Shown here piece after piece: positions 33,688-46,234 of a stretch of DNA of 64,000 bases (its first letter is position 1; every line of letters starts with the position of its first letter). The stretch is taken from positions 96,713,042 to 96,777,041 of the forward strand of contig NC_133392.1 of assembly GCF_047511655.1 (NCBI RefSeq), in the 5' to 3' direction. The translations under genes and the position numbers were made by a program. Below the pieces are notes generated by a model, which had not been told where the DNA came from, did no database searches, and saw only the letters and a program-made list of their open reading frames with translations. This stretch comes from Castor canadensis (lineage: Eukaryota; Chordata; Mammalia; Rodentia; Castoridae).

Positions 33688-36600
33688 TTTTTTTAGTTGT
33701 ACACAAACGTAGGAAGGCACTAGGTAAATTTTGGTGTTTTTAAGTTTGCAAGGACATTATAAGGGAGGACACAGGTAAGAAGACAGAGAGATTGAGGCTG
33801 TTAACCAAAGGACTCCTGAAATAACTAACCATGTGTCTAGAAAAGAAAGCAATGCCTAAAATAAGCTAGGAGAATGGGGAAAAATCTGGATGCTAAATAA
33901 CTCAAAATTTCAATAAAAAATGTGTGCAGAGATATCTGAAAAGAAATAATGTTGTATTCAAAAAAGATATGGACTTTGATCATTCTAACCCTACTGTGTG
34001 GAGGTTCAATCTTAGGGGAGAACAAGGTTCAGGATATGACCGTGGAGATAAGTCACTGAAGAGAATGACAAGTGAGTGTCATGGCATACAGGAAGAAGGA
34101 GCAATGAAATTTGAGATATTTCGGGGAGAGCCATATGGTCAAATCACACAGGAGAGTAGAAAGTACAAGGATAAGACTTTGAGGTAGCAATCAAAGCCCA
34201 CAATAAATGCTTAAAATGTCAAAGGAATTTACATTTTTCTATGTAACTTTACACAAATGTAAATGATAAAAAGGGTACAAGCAAAGTAACAAATAGCTCC
34301 AGTTTCATGTTGAAATTTTCTGTATGTATTTTAAAGGCCTAGGAGAATGCAAATTCCCCCAGTCTCTAAAAAACTGAGGAAACCTAGGGAATAAGCCATT
34401 TCACTGGACAGATATGAAGGGAAGCAAAATGTTCTCAGCTCAAAGCCAGGCTTCCGACTGCTCCTGCAAAGAGTCATCCTTTAATAGTAGGGCACAGATA
34501 TATCTATAACTTCCTAAATATAAGATAATAAGGTGCAGTATTTGTGACTCTGAAAATATTCTTTCTAGCGAAAGACCATAAAATATTATGGATCCTGTTG
34601 TACTACTTATTCACTAAGTACAAATGAATATTGAATTATGCTGAATCATAGCAACTAAATATTAATGACATTAACATTCCCTTCTTTTTGTTACCCTTTT
34701 GTTTAATTGAAGTACTTGTTACAATGAACTAAACGAACTCTTGACATAATATGTTTCTTTGCATTTATAACTTTTGTCAAAGAGTTTTGGCTATATTGTC
34801 CATCATTTTTTACATTTAAATTTAAAGTATACATTTTTACATTTAAATTTAAAGTATACATTAATATGATAAAGTGGTTTCCCTCTCATGTTCCCACAAG
34901 CTGCTTCTCATTTAGTTAAATACTTCTTCAGGGGGCTGAGACTCCATTGATTTCAAAGTGAGACCAGCATGCAGATAAGAATTTTAGACCATATTGAAAA
35001 ATGAAAAATTGGCCTCCTCATCACTCTTCCCCAAGAGGGGAAGACTGCAGTCAGCAGAGCCAAGGAAAGAAAATACCAATGAAAAATATAGAAACCCAGG
35101 GAGCAGCAGGTAGAAAAATTAGTCATGGTTCCTCTGGAATATAAAAGTTTACCTCTAACATACTGCCAAAAAATACTGAATGATTTAATACAACATGTTA
35201 TTTTAGCTTTACAAAATATGGGTTTCTGAGGTTTTCTTTCTTTTATACCCTTGTGTTTTCTTGACTTTTTTACCTGGTTCCAGTTTCCTGAGGTATTTGT
35301 AGGGACAGCAGTTTTTAGAGCACTTTGCCAAGACTTATCCACATGAGTCCTATTGACCTTGATCAAGGCCGCAAGACAAATCCCAACTCCTTACTTTCAA
35401 ATTATCTTGATATTTGTAGACATATTTTCATCTGGTTTTGCTGTTCCACATATGAGAATTATTTCCCTGAAAGGTTTGATTTACTTCTATTAATTATTAT
35501 TCAAAAATATACCCTATGAAACAATTGTAGCCAAATACCAAACAAATGAAAACAGATGGTAGTGTAATCTAGAGGAAGGATTTGGCCCAGGGGGTTAAAA
35601 TAAAACAATATGATATAAGTAGAACTTTCCTTAATTGCCTTCAGAAAGTGAACATGTAAAGTGACTGAAATAAGTTTTGTTAGTATCTCTCTCACTTTTA
35701 AGCATATTAATATTTATAAAATAAGGAATCTATGAAAATAATCCAAAACTAAAATAGTAAAAATAAAATTTTTGTTCTCTTAATTACAATAACTGGATCC
35801 CTACTAACAAGCCATCCCAAGAAAAGATTTACCAAGTGAATTGGGAAAACATGACATGTGAATGATAAAAGTATGTTTGAGAATTTTTTTAAATTAAATA
35901 ATCTTAAAAGTTTTCCATAGTCATTCAGAAGTTTATGATAGTTGTAGTTGCTCTAGAATTATCTCTGTAAACTTCCTACCATCAATATGAAAATGGTCAA
36001 CTTCATTAGCTACTTTAAATTATGTACCTAGAAAGTGAAAAGTAGTTTGTCTGATGACAAGACCTTTCATCATGTCAGGATGGGGTCTCCTTCTTCTCCT
36101 TAATATCCACTACAAATTTCTGCAGTGGGGAGGCTATTCTGCGAAAGTAGGCATCAACTGCACAAGATCAAATTCACCCGATTTTAATTATTCACAAGTA
36201 CCTCCATCTGAAAACCAAGTTCAACCCCATGAGGCAATGTGCTTAACACCCCCGAAGCTCCCTTTTCAGCACAGATTTCACACTACACTTAACAGCACCA
36301 GATGGAGTCTTGAGAAAGTGTTGCAATGTAATCAGGCATCAAAGTTAGAATGAATTTTATAAACAGCAGTCAGGCTAACTAAATTTCCAAACCACTTTTG
36401 GCACAGTTCTTTGGTCTCCTCCATTCATTTTGCCAGCAGTCATTGATTCAAAAGGTTATGAGAATGTGTATATTTTTTTCTAATCTAACATTTACACAGA
36501 AAGCCCTTCTTATATAAATAAACCTTTGGAAAATGAGGCTGTTATGATTAAAGCACAAATGTGGGCATATGCCATGGGAAATACTGTTCTTTTTCTTTAA

Positions 36601-38006
36601 TACTGTGTTAAAAAGTTATTTAAATAAATTTCAAGTAAAAATTTTATACATACGTTCAACGTTTTGAACACTTAGTTTACCTCAACATGATAAAAATAAG
36701 TATAGAGTACATTTAGACTGTACATATCTATCCTATTGTTCCTGGTAGAAAGATCATAGGGAGCATACTTTCAGATTTTCACAGTATTTTTTTAAGTGTT
36801 AATTCAGCAGAGCCAACTCTGGCTTCCTATTTTTACTATGCTGTGTATTGACATGTGTCACCTGTATTACATTTGGGCAGCTGTCTGTGCTCACCAGGGA
36901 AGAATCGATCTTTAGCTTTCATTAGGTAGTAGAAATAGACCATTGGCATAAGAAATTATTTTTAAAATAAATAAGAGAATTTTCTGCCTGGGGACCACAC
37001 CACTACTGTTCTCCAGTAATTTGAATTATTGAATGGACTACAGAAAAGCCATTTGTATTCTTTTTTTCCCAGACAAACCACCTAAAATGCAAGTTGATTT
37101 TATAAAATTCTTTTATCCCCTCAGCTTGTTAGAGTTATCCTTGAATGTTCTGTTCTGCTCACTCTGCATGGAGTTCCATCACGTATTTATCTAATATCTC
37201 TGAAAAAAATATATAGGGAGCTTTTAAAGAAAATAAAGGCTACAAAGCCCATAATATTTGCCAAACTATTAAACACGATGTGCAATTGCAAGACTGCTTG
37301 ACAGAGAACTTCACAAAAAGTTGAAACTTTTCATTTCTATAAAGTCTTTTCTGATCAAGGGCTCTAGAGTCATTCTCACTGGGTCTGCATGGCAGCAGAG
37401 CATATGAATGACAAATAGGAAACTGTGTGTAACCTTTTAAATTTTATTCTATGTATATTTGTTGAGCACCCACTAGGTGCAGGAACAGTTTGATGGTACT
37501 GCAAAGGATGTAGCCATTTTTTCACCTGTCCACTCAATACCGAATCCTTAACCAAGCATCAACTCCTGCTAAAGGTTTGCACTTTTTCTACCTCCCCAAC
37601 CCCTACCTAGGTAAATTTCACCTTCTATTTTTGCTGTATGAGTATGCGTGTCATTACACTAAACCCATTGGGTTATAATTGTTTAAGATAATTCCCTCCC
37701 ACACTAAAAGGTTTTTCCTGAAAGTGATGAAGTTTCTAATATTCCATGTTGTGCAGATATTATAACAAAGTGGCAGAGAGTTCAATGGATGAGTGAAAAT
37801 GGAAGAATGAAAATATGGTCGAGAAGTTTATAATCTCATAATGCAGATAACTACAGAGAATACAATTAGCTGAAGTAAGTAAAATACAGTGCTATTGAGT
37901 TGTTTAGAGTAGTAGAAAAAGTACATTTGTGTGATCATAATAAAAGGCTACTTCTACAATCAACTATAAAAGATAAGTAAGGGTTCAATAAGAAAAACAA
38001 ATCTTA
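33688..38006. other. 4.3-kb stretch without recognised genes; candidate conserved elements
   Basis: No coding exon is identified. The longest frame (34953-35366, minus, 137 residues) has no recognisable domain. Repeats are few: a 27-28-bp tandem duplication at 34806-34860 and a short L2-like piece at 37445-37500 (minus strand, TATTTGTTGAGCACCCACTA). The segments 36060-36480 and 37130-37420 look like old single-copy DNA and are discussed in the findings. Confidence 0.5.
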
Positions 38007-38097
38007 GACATGGGTGTAGCTCAGTAGTAAAGCATACACTTAGGGTGTACAAGGTCCTGGGCTCATCAACACCACAAAAAGAAGAAAGAAAAAAAAA
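38007..38097 (+). mobile_element. ID-type SINE (tRNA-derived, solo)
   Basis: Box A is GTGTAGCTCAGTAGTAAAGC. Box B lies in AAGGTCCTGGGCTCATCAAC. It ends CACCACAAAAAGAAG and an A-rich tail, the layout of rodent ID elements derived from tRNA-Ala/BC1. No 7SL part precedes it. Confidence 0.85.
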
Positions 38098-38214
38098 CTT
38101 ATTTTTAAAAAATAAGTCTTGATGGTAGAGGGAAGCATAAATATATGGAGGAATAAAAGGAGCAGGTCAGAATTAGGGTAGTGCTTAGCAGGCAAGGATT
38201 TGGCATTACGTAAT

Positions 38215-38460
38215 GATTAAGCCTGCAGGTTTGGGACTAGCCTGAGGTTCAAATCCAGACAGCACCAAATTCTATGACCTTGGGCAAGTTTCCTAACTTT
38301 GTCTCTTCATTTTTTCGGGTTTTTTTGTTTGTTTGTTTCTTTGTTTGCTTTTTCCCCCATGTTTAACAAGGATTTTAAAAAAGGTAACTACTTCATAGAC
38401 TTGCTGTGAGGGTTACATGATTTAAAAAAATCCTTGACTTACAATGAGCATTCAAAACAT
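38215..38460 (+). mobile_element. MIR SINE
   Basis: The MIR order is clear: GAGGTTCAAATCCAGACAGC, then CTATGACCTTGGGCAAGTTT, then CTAACTTTGTCTCTTCAT, then TTGCTGTGAGGGTTACATGA. A T-rich (TTTG)n expansion lies in the middle (38316-38350). Confidence 0.8.
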
Positions 38461-38934
38461 AGGCTAATATTCCTTTTGTCTAATCACAAAGAGCCCAGAC
38501 TCACTAGCATGGAATATACTTGTAGGGAAAACGTGGGCAGTGGCTGTGGTCCCACTATGGAAAGTATAAAATTCCAGAATAGGGTGGTTTACATTCAAGT
38601 GCTAAAACAACAGGGAGAGGCATGCTTGTGCTGTGTTTTAGGAGGTTTCACAACTGTTGGAAGGACAGACTGGCACACAAAGCCCAGAAGAGGAAAGGAG
38701 GCAAGTTAAAAGCTTTTGATGACCATAGCTGAGAAAAGAATGCTTAGTCTACAGTGCTGGGCATGAAAATGGGAAGAAGTTGATGAATGCAACTGACACT
38801 GGAAAGGTGGAACCCACTGTGTTTAACTGATGACTAGAAGTGAGGAAAAGAAGGAACATAAGGATGATTCCAAGGTGTTGGAGCTGCTCCAATAAGAAAA
38901 TTCCTGCTCAATGAACTATGCTTTCCCTCTACTT

Positions 38935-39260
38935 CACATCTAAATAGCCTTTTAGGCCTTGTTCACATCCTAGCTCCTCTGTGACACTTCCTTTGATTGC
39001 TGTCTAATTCCTTCTGCCCTATTTTTATCAAGTACATTATAAACATCTTATCATTTAATTATCTATGCTACATTATTTAGGATTTTACTACTTTATATAT
39101 AGTGCAGTTACATTTAATACAGTTAAATGAACACCTGACTTGACCACAAATTTGTGTTAGTTTTCCAAATTAATAGGTAAGCCCTCTGAGGATCCATATC
39201 ATGTTGAATACTATCCAGTACAGTACATAGAATTTATTAAATATCAAATAAAGAATTAGT
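38935..39260 (+). mobile_element. L2 LINE 3' region
   Basis: CCTAGCTCCTCTGTGACACT and GATTGCTGTCTAATTCCTTC, then a T-rich middle, GTAAGCCCTCTGAGGATCC and GTACAGTACATAGAATTTAT near the end, in L2 order. Confidence 0.65.
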
Positions 39261-40355
39261 AATCAATTCATAGACCACCAATTCTTAGACCTTGCCTGTA
39301 CAAGTTAAAGAGCAGATGAAAAGTTTCTTCTCATTCTGTAAATTATAAATGCTATATAAACAGATAACTTGCCCTAACGTATTTTGGATATTCACATATT
39401 AGACCATTGATGGCAAAGAAAAAAATTTATTATAAAATCCAGAAAAAGATATAAAATATCAAAAACTAATCAAATAAACAAAAATATAATACAGATACTT
39501 ACCATAGCAAGTGACACAATTATCAAAATACATGATTAAGGTGAGGAAGTGAAACATTTGCTGCTCATTGCAAAAGTGCTTTGTAACTGGCATTAACACC
39601 AACACTGTAGGACTGAAGAATATTCTGCTAACCTACAACAAGACTCATTATTGAAACTGGACTGGAATTCAACTTCCAGCCTTCCGTTTATAGTTAAAGA
39701 CACATTAGCAAGATAAAGTTTATTCTAATGAATAAATGTACTGTGTGCTTTATCTTAAACATTATTTTGAAAACAAAACAAACTCAAGTACTCATTAAAA
39801 TAAGAAATTTAAATTGATAATTTTGATGTATTGTTTGTGTTTTAGTTTTTGTTTTTCTTTGACTTTCAGAAATGAGAGTTTAACCCAGACTCAGGAGTCT
39901 TACAGGGAGGTGAATGGTTATTACCAAAACATAGTTTAAAAAATCTACTTAATCAGTGAAATTTTGTAAAAGCTTCCTTCCCCTACACTCAAACTCTAAT
40001 TAACATATGATATCATTTGCATATTCAGCCGTGGCCATTTAAAAAGCAACTTCAGTCATTATGTGACTTTTACATTTGGTTTAGCACAAATTCCCAAGAC
40101 AGCTTTAAAGTTATTTGGAATTGTTCTTTTCAACATAATTGTGAGATTGCTTATGAAAATCAAATTTTTTATTCTGTTTGGAAAATATATTTCTCAGAAG
40201 CTGAGAATTTATCAGCAGAAACAGAGCATTTATCAATTCTCCCTTTGTAATGTTGCAAAAATTCCTATCCGATCATAAAAAGGGCAATTAAGGGAGTTGG
40301 TCCTTGACTGTTGACAACGGGGAGTAGTTGAAATTACTAGTTATTTTACCTTCCT
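39261..40355. other. Non-coding stretch, candidate conserved element at 40020-40290
   Basis: No gene or repeat recognised. Two overlapping short frames (40017-40250, 40063-40278) carry no known domain. Confidence 0.45.
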
Positions 40356-40476
40356 TTTTCTTGAGATAGGGTCTACCTATGTAGCCCCAGTTGGCCTCCA
40401 AGTCTCCAGGTCAAGATCTGCCTTCCTCAGTCTCTGCAGTACTCAGATTATAGGCATGAAACCACCATACCTGGCC
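40356..40476 (-). mobile_element. B1-like SINE, minus strand
   Basis: TTGAGATAGGGTCTACCTAT, CCAGTTGGCCTCCAAGTCTC, then CAGATTATAGGCATGAAACC and CACCATACCTGGCC are the antisense of a B1 module. Confidence 0.85.
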
Positions 40477-40934
40477 ATTCACCAGGTTTCAACTAAGCTA
40501 TCCTCTCGTCCTGAACTCCTGTCCATTTTGTGGGTAGTTGCGATGTTGTGGATTTCTGTCTTCTTCCTTCACAGATATCCATTTTTAATACATCTGTGAG
40601 TGTCACAATCATCATGAGTTAGTTGCTCAAAGTAAAATTAGAGCCAAACTATTGGTGGGGAAAAGGTCTTTACTTTTTAATTCTTGTCAGGTCAGAAGAC
40701 CCTTTGCAAAATACCAGCAACTATTTTTTCTTCTATCTCATTTTTATTTTCTTATATCTCCTCATTTTATGCAGAGAACATGTACTATACACCCCAAACT
40801 ATCCAGCATTCTACCCAAATGTCTGTAAAAATACACGTAAAATATCCCAAATTGACTTGTGTTACTTTCTTATTTGGGATTCACTAGCATAGATATTAAC
40901 CACTTGAAGTAATTACGTAATAGACCTTGTTAGG

Positions 40935-41160
40935 TGCTTTAGATGAGGCAGCACCTCAAGGCAGCAGCATGTGGAAAAGCTGCTCACCTCATGGCCAGGA
41001 TATGAGAGAGAAGAAAAGGAAGCCTTGTGGTCCTACAATTCTCTTCAAGGGCACACACCCACCCACTATTAGATCTCCCACTAAACTCCACCTCTTAAAG
41101 GTTCCACAACTTTCCAATACTGTCACAGGCTAAATACAAAGCCTTTAATACATGTACATG
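40935..41160 (-). mobile_element. Probable MaLR LTR fragment, minus strand
   Basis: CTCCACCTCTTAAAGGTTCC and TTTCCAATACTGTCACAGG match the antisense of the 5' part of MaLR (MST-like) LTRs. The left part is poorly conserved. Confidence 0.5.
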
Positions 41161-41184
41161 GATGCTACATGTACACCTCAATTC

Positions 41185-41600
41185 CTTCTCAACCTCAGCC
41201 CCTCTCACTCTGTTTGCACTCACTTGCATCCTAGCATGCAGCCTCCTAGCTACTCAAATATGGCAGGATCCTTCCTGCTGTGGCTGTTTCCTCTGGACCA
41301 CTAAATCCTTCACTTACTTAAGTGCCTGCTCTAATTCTTTCTCAGAGAAGACAACTCCACTACTCTATTTAAAATTTGGATCCACTCTCTTCCTCAAGAC
41401 TCCTGCTTTCATTTGATTTTTCTCCTTAACACGTTTCTTCACATATTATGTAATTCACTTAATTATTATGTTTAATTACAGTCAACTCTATTGGAACTTA
41501 CTTTTCATAAGGACAGGTGTTTGGTTCAATCCATTGCATAATCATTTCTGCCACATCATACGCACTCAACAATATTTGTTAAACCTGCGATGAATGAAAT
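41185..41600 (+). mobile_element. L2 LINE 3' region
   Basis: CACTCTGTTTGCACTCACTT, CAGGATCCTTCCTGCTGTGG, TTCTTTCTCAGAGAAG, GTAATTCACTTAATTATTA, then CGCACTCAACAATATTTGTT follow L2 order and end. Confidence 0.65.
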
Positions 41601-41739
41601 ACAGTTAATGACAGATAGTGATTATAAAGTAGTTAATTCAGTTATTTGTAATTTTTATGTATATCCATTATAGTTTTAAAAAATTAAGAAATGGAAGGTT
41701 ATAAAAGATAGGCAACTCTATGACATTACTGCTGAGATG

Positions 41740-42290
41740 GAAAATTTGGACATTTTTTGGAAAATCTGTTATTATCTTATAAACTTAAATATTCACATGT
41801 CATTCAAACCAATAATTTTACCTTAATGTATAGACTCTAGAAAAATGTCTTGAGTATATGTATGAGAAGATACTTATAAGAATATCTGTAATTGCATTAT
41901 TAATAACAATATGTATAAGTTATACCAGATATCCTTTGATTAATGCTGTTATATCTACTGAGTCAAATATTGCAAAACTGTTAAGTGATTGAAATACACT
42001 ATTTGAAAATATATGGACGCATCTTCTTAAAATTTGAAGTTGAACAGAAAAGTCCTGAAAGACTAGATGAAATATGAAAAATTTTATAAATCTCAACCCA
42101 AGTAAAATAAGTCCATATATTGCCTTCAGTGTATATAAATGTGTGTAAAAAACCTACATGTATACATGTGAATATGTTTTGTGTTTGTGTGTGTGCAAAG
42201 AAGTAACTGCACTGGCTTGGCGGGAAAGCAGAAGGATGTTTTTCTAAAAGCCAGTGTTTATATTTTTATTTTACTAACCTAACATGTTAT
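41740..42290 (+). mobile_element. Probable very old LINE-1 (L1ME/HAL1-like) 3' part
   Basis: AATTGCATTATTAATAACAA, ATACACTATTTGAAAATATA and a TATA/GTGT-rich region, then TTTTTATTTTACTAAC, recall the C-terminal and 3' part of old L1ME or HAL1 copies. Diverged; the call rests on general layout. Confidence 0.45.
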
Positions 42291-42410
42291 GTATAGCATA
42301 TGTATACATATCATACATTTAATTTTTTTGAATATTGGAATACAAAAACTAATAAAAAGAAGAGAAAAGGAACTGTAAAATGTTCACAGCAATATTTTGC
42401 TTGCATTAAA

Positions 42411-42710
42411 AATGAGTTCAAAACAGATCCTGTACCCTGGAGAGGGGAGAAGGGTTTGATACCAGTAGGAGGGAGGAGGTGGCGGGGAAAAAGGGTGGGA
42501 GGGTAAATGTGGTGCAAATACTGTGTACACATGTATGTAAATGTAAAAATGATACCTATTGAAACTATTCCAGGAGGCAAAGATAAAGGTAAGCAGTGGA
42601 GGGGATGAATTCAAGTATGATATATTTGATACATTGTAAGAACCTTTGTAAATGCCACAATGTTCCCCCACTCCCAGCACAACAATAAAAAAATTAAATT
42701 AAAGAAAATC
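42411..42710 (+). mobile_element. LINE-1 3' UTR, heavily 5'-truncated
   Basis: AACAGATCCTGTACCCTGGA, a G-rich stretch (42465-42502), GTGTACACATGTATGTAAAT, AAAATGATACCTATTGAAAC, CATTGTAAGAACCTTTGTAA and an AATAAAAAAATTAAATT tail. Same subfamily as 27056-27350. Confidence 0.85.
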
Positions 42711-42775
42711 AACAAATGGGAAAGAATAAAAAAAATAGTTTGTGTAAAGTAGTTATATAAAACAATTATATATTC

Positions 42776-42920
42776 AAAATTCTCAGAGAATTTTATATAT
42801 ATATATATATTTTTTTATATATTCAGAATCTCAGAGATTCTGAATATATAAATATATATATAATATATTATATATATAATATATATATATTTTTTATATA
42901 TTCAGAATCTCAGAGATTCT
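42776..42920. repeat. AT-rich palindrome cluster
   Basis: Three units share the core TCTCAGAGA. Unit 1 (42776-42794) has 9-bp arms around a single A. Unit 2 (42814-42852) has perfect 19-bp arms around a single A at 42833. Unit 3 (42894-42920) repeats the left arm and core of unit 2 but lacks most of the right arm. (TA)n runs separate them. Confidence 0.9.
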
Positions 42921-42924
42921 TTGG

Positions 42925-44085
42925 CACCCCACCTTATGGCCATTGGCTAATCCCATACTGTACAGCTTGAAATAAACTCTAGTCTGAAGATTTTTCAGTC
43001 AGAAAGAAGTATCAAAGTTCATCTATGAGATCCAATGTGTTTCACTCTGCTGTTTTACTATCTGAAATGACCTCCTTGAATTAGTATGATGTGAAGAGAA
43101 GAGGAAAAATGCACAAGTAGTCTGAAGGCCTCAGTTATGCCACATTCTCACAAATAATTCAACTATGTTTATATTTAACCAAAACCCTCACATTTCACCA
43201 ATGAGACATAGTCTGCTCTTTAAAGTTATTTTACTTTCCAATCCATGCCAACTGCCTAGGTGGATCTAAGAATGTGGTCACAGTGATAGATGGCCTTGAA
43301 AGTTTTGTGAGAGATATTTTTTTCTTCAGGACAGACAAAATGCTTAGAATGAGATTTTAAGAAAAAGTAAAAACTTATTTCCATTGCATTATGTATTTTG
43401 ATGTATTCCTTTTGAAACATCTCTTCTCGGGAGAAGAAGCAAAGACAGAATGAGCAACATTTGCTGTTTTACACACACCAAGTGCCCATTTTTAAAACTC
43501 TTCAAAATGCAGCAGAGCAATTTAAAAGAGCAAGTGGCATGGTTACTTTTTTTAAAACTATGTATTCTCTATAGCTACATTAACCAGACTCAAAATATGC
43601 AAATTACACAATACATGAATTTGACTGTAGCTAGTTTCTTTCAAAACTGGCTAACACAAAGATATTAAATCCACCTATGTTTTGTTAAATACAGATTTCT
43701 TAATATAGAACCAGCACTTCTTCAAACAATTCAACAGAATTGCATTTAATGTCAAGGCATATTTAAGATTTTGGAAAGTTTCCATTCAATAATCTTCTTT
43801 GGATAAACAATGGTTTTATTAGTTATTAGACACATTTTCCTTTACTTTAAGTCTTTTTCTTGACTTTCTGTAAGTTCCTTAGAAATACTCAAGTGAATAT
43901 GAATTTGTCTTACCTATTGAAGACAAATTATTGTATGTTCTTGAATTATAAATTGAAGAAGGCTATGATTTTGTTAACTAATGTTTTGTTCTCAAATACA
44001 AAAGCTTATTGAAATTATCCTCTGCTTTGTGTCTGTGATTGCTCCTTTGAGTCCCACTCATCTCTTCTTTTGAATTCACTGTTAT
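42925..44085. other. Non-coding stretch
   Basis: No gene or repeat recognised. Confidence 0.45.
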
Positions 44086-44205
44086 CTTGATATTATATAT
44101 TTTTATATATATACATACACATGCATATACATATATACCCTATTTGGATATTATATATGCATACATACACATATACTATATATATGTATATATATATACT
44201 GTTTG
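44086..44205. repeat. AT-rich microsatellite (TA/CATA)n
   Basis: Alternating TATA and CATACACATA units, interrupted by TTTGGATATT. Confidence 0.85.
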
Positions 44206-45500
44206 GTAAATAAATATTTCTATTCAAGAAAAAGATCTGATTTTTTTGTAATCAGAGATCTGGGAACACAACAAGACAACTAGCTAAGCCACTAAGTGAC
44301 TGGCAGGAACAAAAGCATCAATCATTTTGTCCACAGTCACCCAGAGTAGCCAGCCTTTAGAGCTGCTTTTGTCTTTAGGCTGGGCCCTTAAAGGGAGGTA
44401 TTCACCCTGTTGCATGTGGAAAAAAATAAGAATAAAGAACTGGATTATGACCACCTGGATCTAAACATATGTTTACATGAGACTGTACATGCATTCCATA
44501 CACTACTAGACAGATCTGTGGCATGAATGCAAAGCAAAGGTATATCCAAACCATCCCCAGTTTAGAAGAACTAAGCTTACATAAAGACAAACCATCTCTC
44601 GTAATTTCTCTTCTAAAAGAACTTGACTTTTATGCTTAAGAAGATAGACTTCTTGCTAAGTCTTCAGTCCAATACATTTCACAATGGAGGTCCCCGGTGT
44701 TTGCCTTCGTCATTTTGCAGGGTTAATTTGATCCACTGTCACTCAACTAAACTGCCTTGTATCTCTTGTTAGCATAAAGTACATAACTAAGCCCTCATAT
44801 TTGTTCTCTAAACTTTACAAATGGGCTCTTCCATTCACACTCAGGACACACCATTCATCATACCTTCCAAAGCTAAGGATAACATACTGCCTTTTTATGC
44901 TGTTTTTAATGATCTGAAAAATCATTTGTTACAGAATGAGTTTTAAAGGAAGTATTGCCTTTCTGACTTAAAGTTGTTGGATTTTCAGCATGTAGCATAA
45001 AAAGAGCCCATATACAATCATTTTTTAAAAAAGTAAAGGAATGAAATGTGTAGTCTGAAGCATAGAGTGAAGATGAGGGGGCAGCATGAAGACAAAAAAA
45101 GGAGAAGCCTAAGCAGTAAGGAAGAAAAGAAACCTCAGAGAGGAATTGTAGTAAAGAGAAGTGTTTGACATCACTTGCAAAATAGATAAATTTCTTTTTT
45201 CATATCAAAAAAATTAAGTCCCTTGATATGTTCTAAAAACATGAGAATCTAAAATTGATTCTTACTCTTGAATTCAACAATTAGCATTTCATGAGCTTCT
45301 GCCCCCTCTTGGTGAATCTTTCCTTACTAACATTAGTTATCAAAGCACTTAGGATTTTTTCACAGCATGCATGAGTCACAACACAGACATTTTTGTCCTC
45401 AAAATAAATAGATATTGAACTTTGAATAAAGCATGCCTCTTTCATCTTAATCCTATCCTCTATCTGCTATTCTAATGCCAGCATTCTCTTGTCATTTCAG
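44206..45500. other. Non-coding stretch
   Basis: No gene or repeat recognised. The minus-strand frame at 44402-44590 has no known domain. Confidence 0.45.
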
Positions 45501-45840
45501 TTTGAAATGGTAGCTCACATCTATAATCTTAACTACTAAAGAGGAGGAGATCAGGAGGATCACAGTTCCAGACTAGCCCACGCAAAATGTTAGCAATACC
45601 CTATTCAAACAAATAAGCCAGGAGTGGTGGTAAACATCTGTAATCCCAGGTCCACAGGAGGCATAGAGAAGATAATGCAGTCCCAGGATGACCTGAGCAA
45701 AAAGCAAGACCCTATCTAAAAAATAACCTAAAGCAAAAAAGGCTGGGGGTGTGGCTCACGAGGCAAAGTGCTTGCCTAGCAAGTGCAAGGCTTTGAGTTA
45801 GAACCTCAATGATGCTAAATTAAAAAAGAAAGAAAGAAAA
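45501..45840 (+). mobile_element. Composite SINE: two B1-like modules plus ID-like module
   Basis: Module 1 (45501-45612) has GAAATGGTAGCTCACATCTA. Module 2 (from 45616) has GCCAGGAGTGGTGGTAAACA and CAAGACCCTATCTAAAAAAT. The tRNA part (45739-45815) has GGGGGTGTGGCTCACGAGGC and TAGCAAGTGCAAGGCTTTGA. It ends in a GAAA-rich tail. Confidence 0.9.
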
Positions 45841-46234
45841 GAGGAAAAAGGTTGGACCAAGGATTTAACTTGAGAAGCATCTATCCATGAATGGAAAAGA
45901 GGTATGATTTGATGCACAGAGAATTTTTCAGGACCTCAAGTCACCTTTTTAAGCATAATTCTATAAGATGCTAAATTTTAAGAGTTTTCACAAAATATAC
46001 TTGTCTGATGACAACATAATTAAACTTTCTAAAATAAAATGATTATCATTTCCCTGAAATATGGGACAATTGGAAAGCTTACTTCTAAATAGAATATATG
46101 GAAATATCTTAGTCAAATAAGACTAAACTCCATTTGGAATATTTATTGACTGTCATAACATTCACAGCCTCTATATGCTCAGAATTCTGTTCCTACACAA
46201 GGAATACATTATTAGGTGGATTGAATGGGTATTT

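Noticed and set aside
34953..35366. 137-codon minus-strand frame in repeat-poor DNA
   Set aside because: No recognisable domain, no splice context and an ordinary length for chance in 64 kb. Kept only as part of the unassigned stretch.
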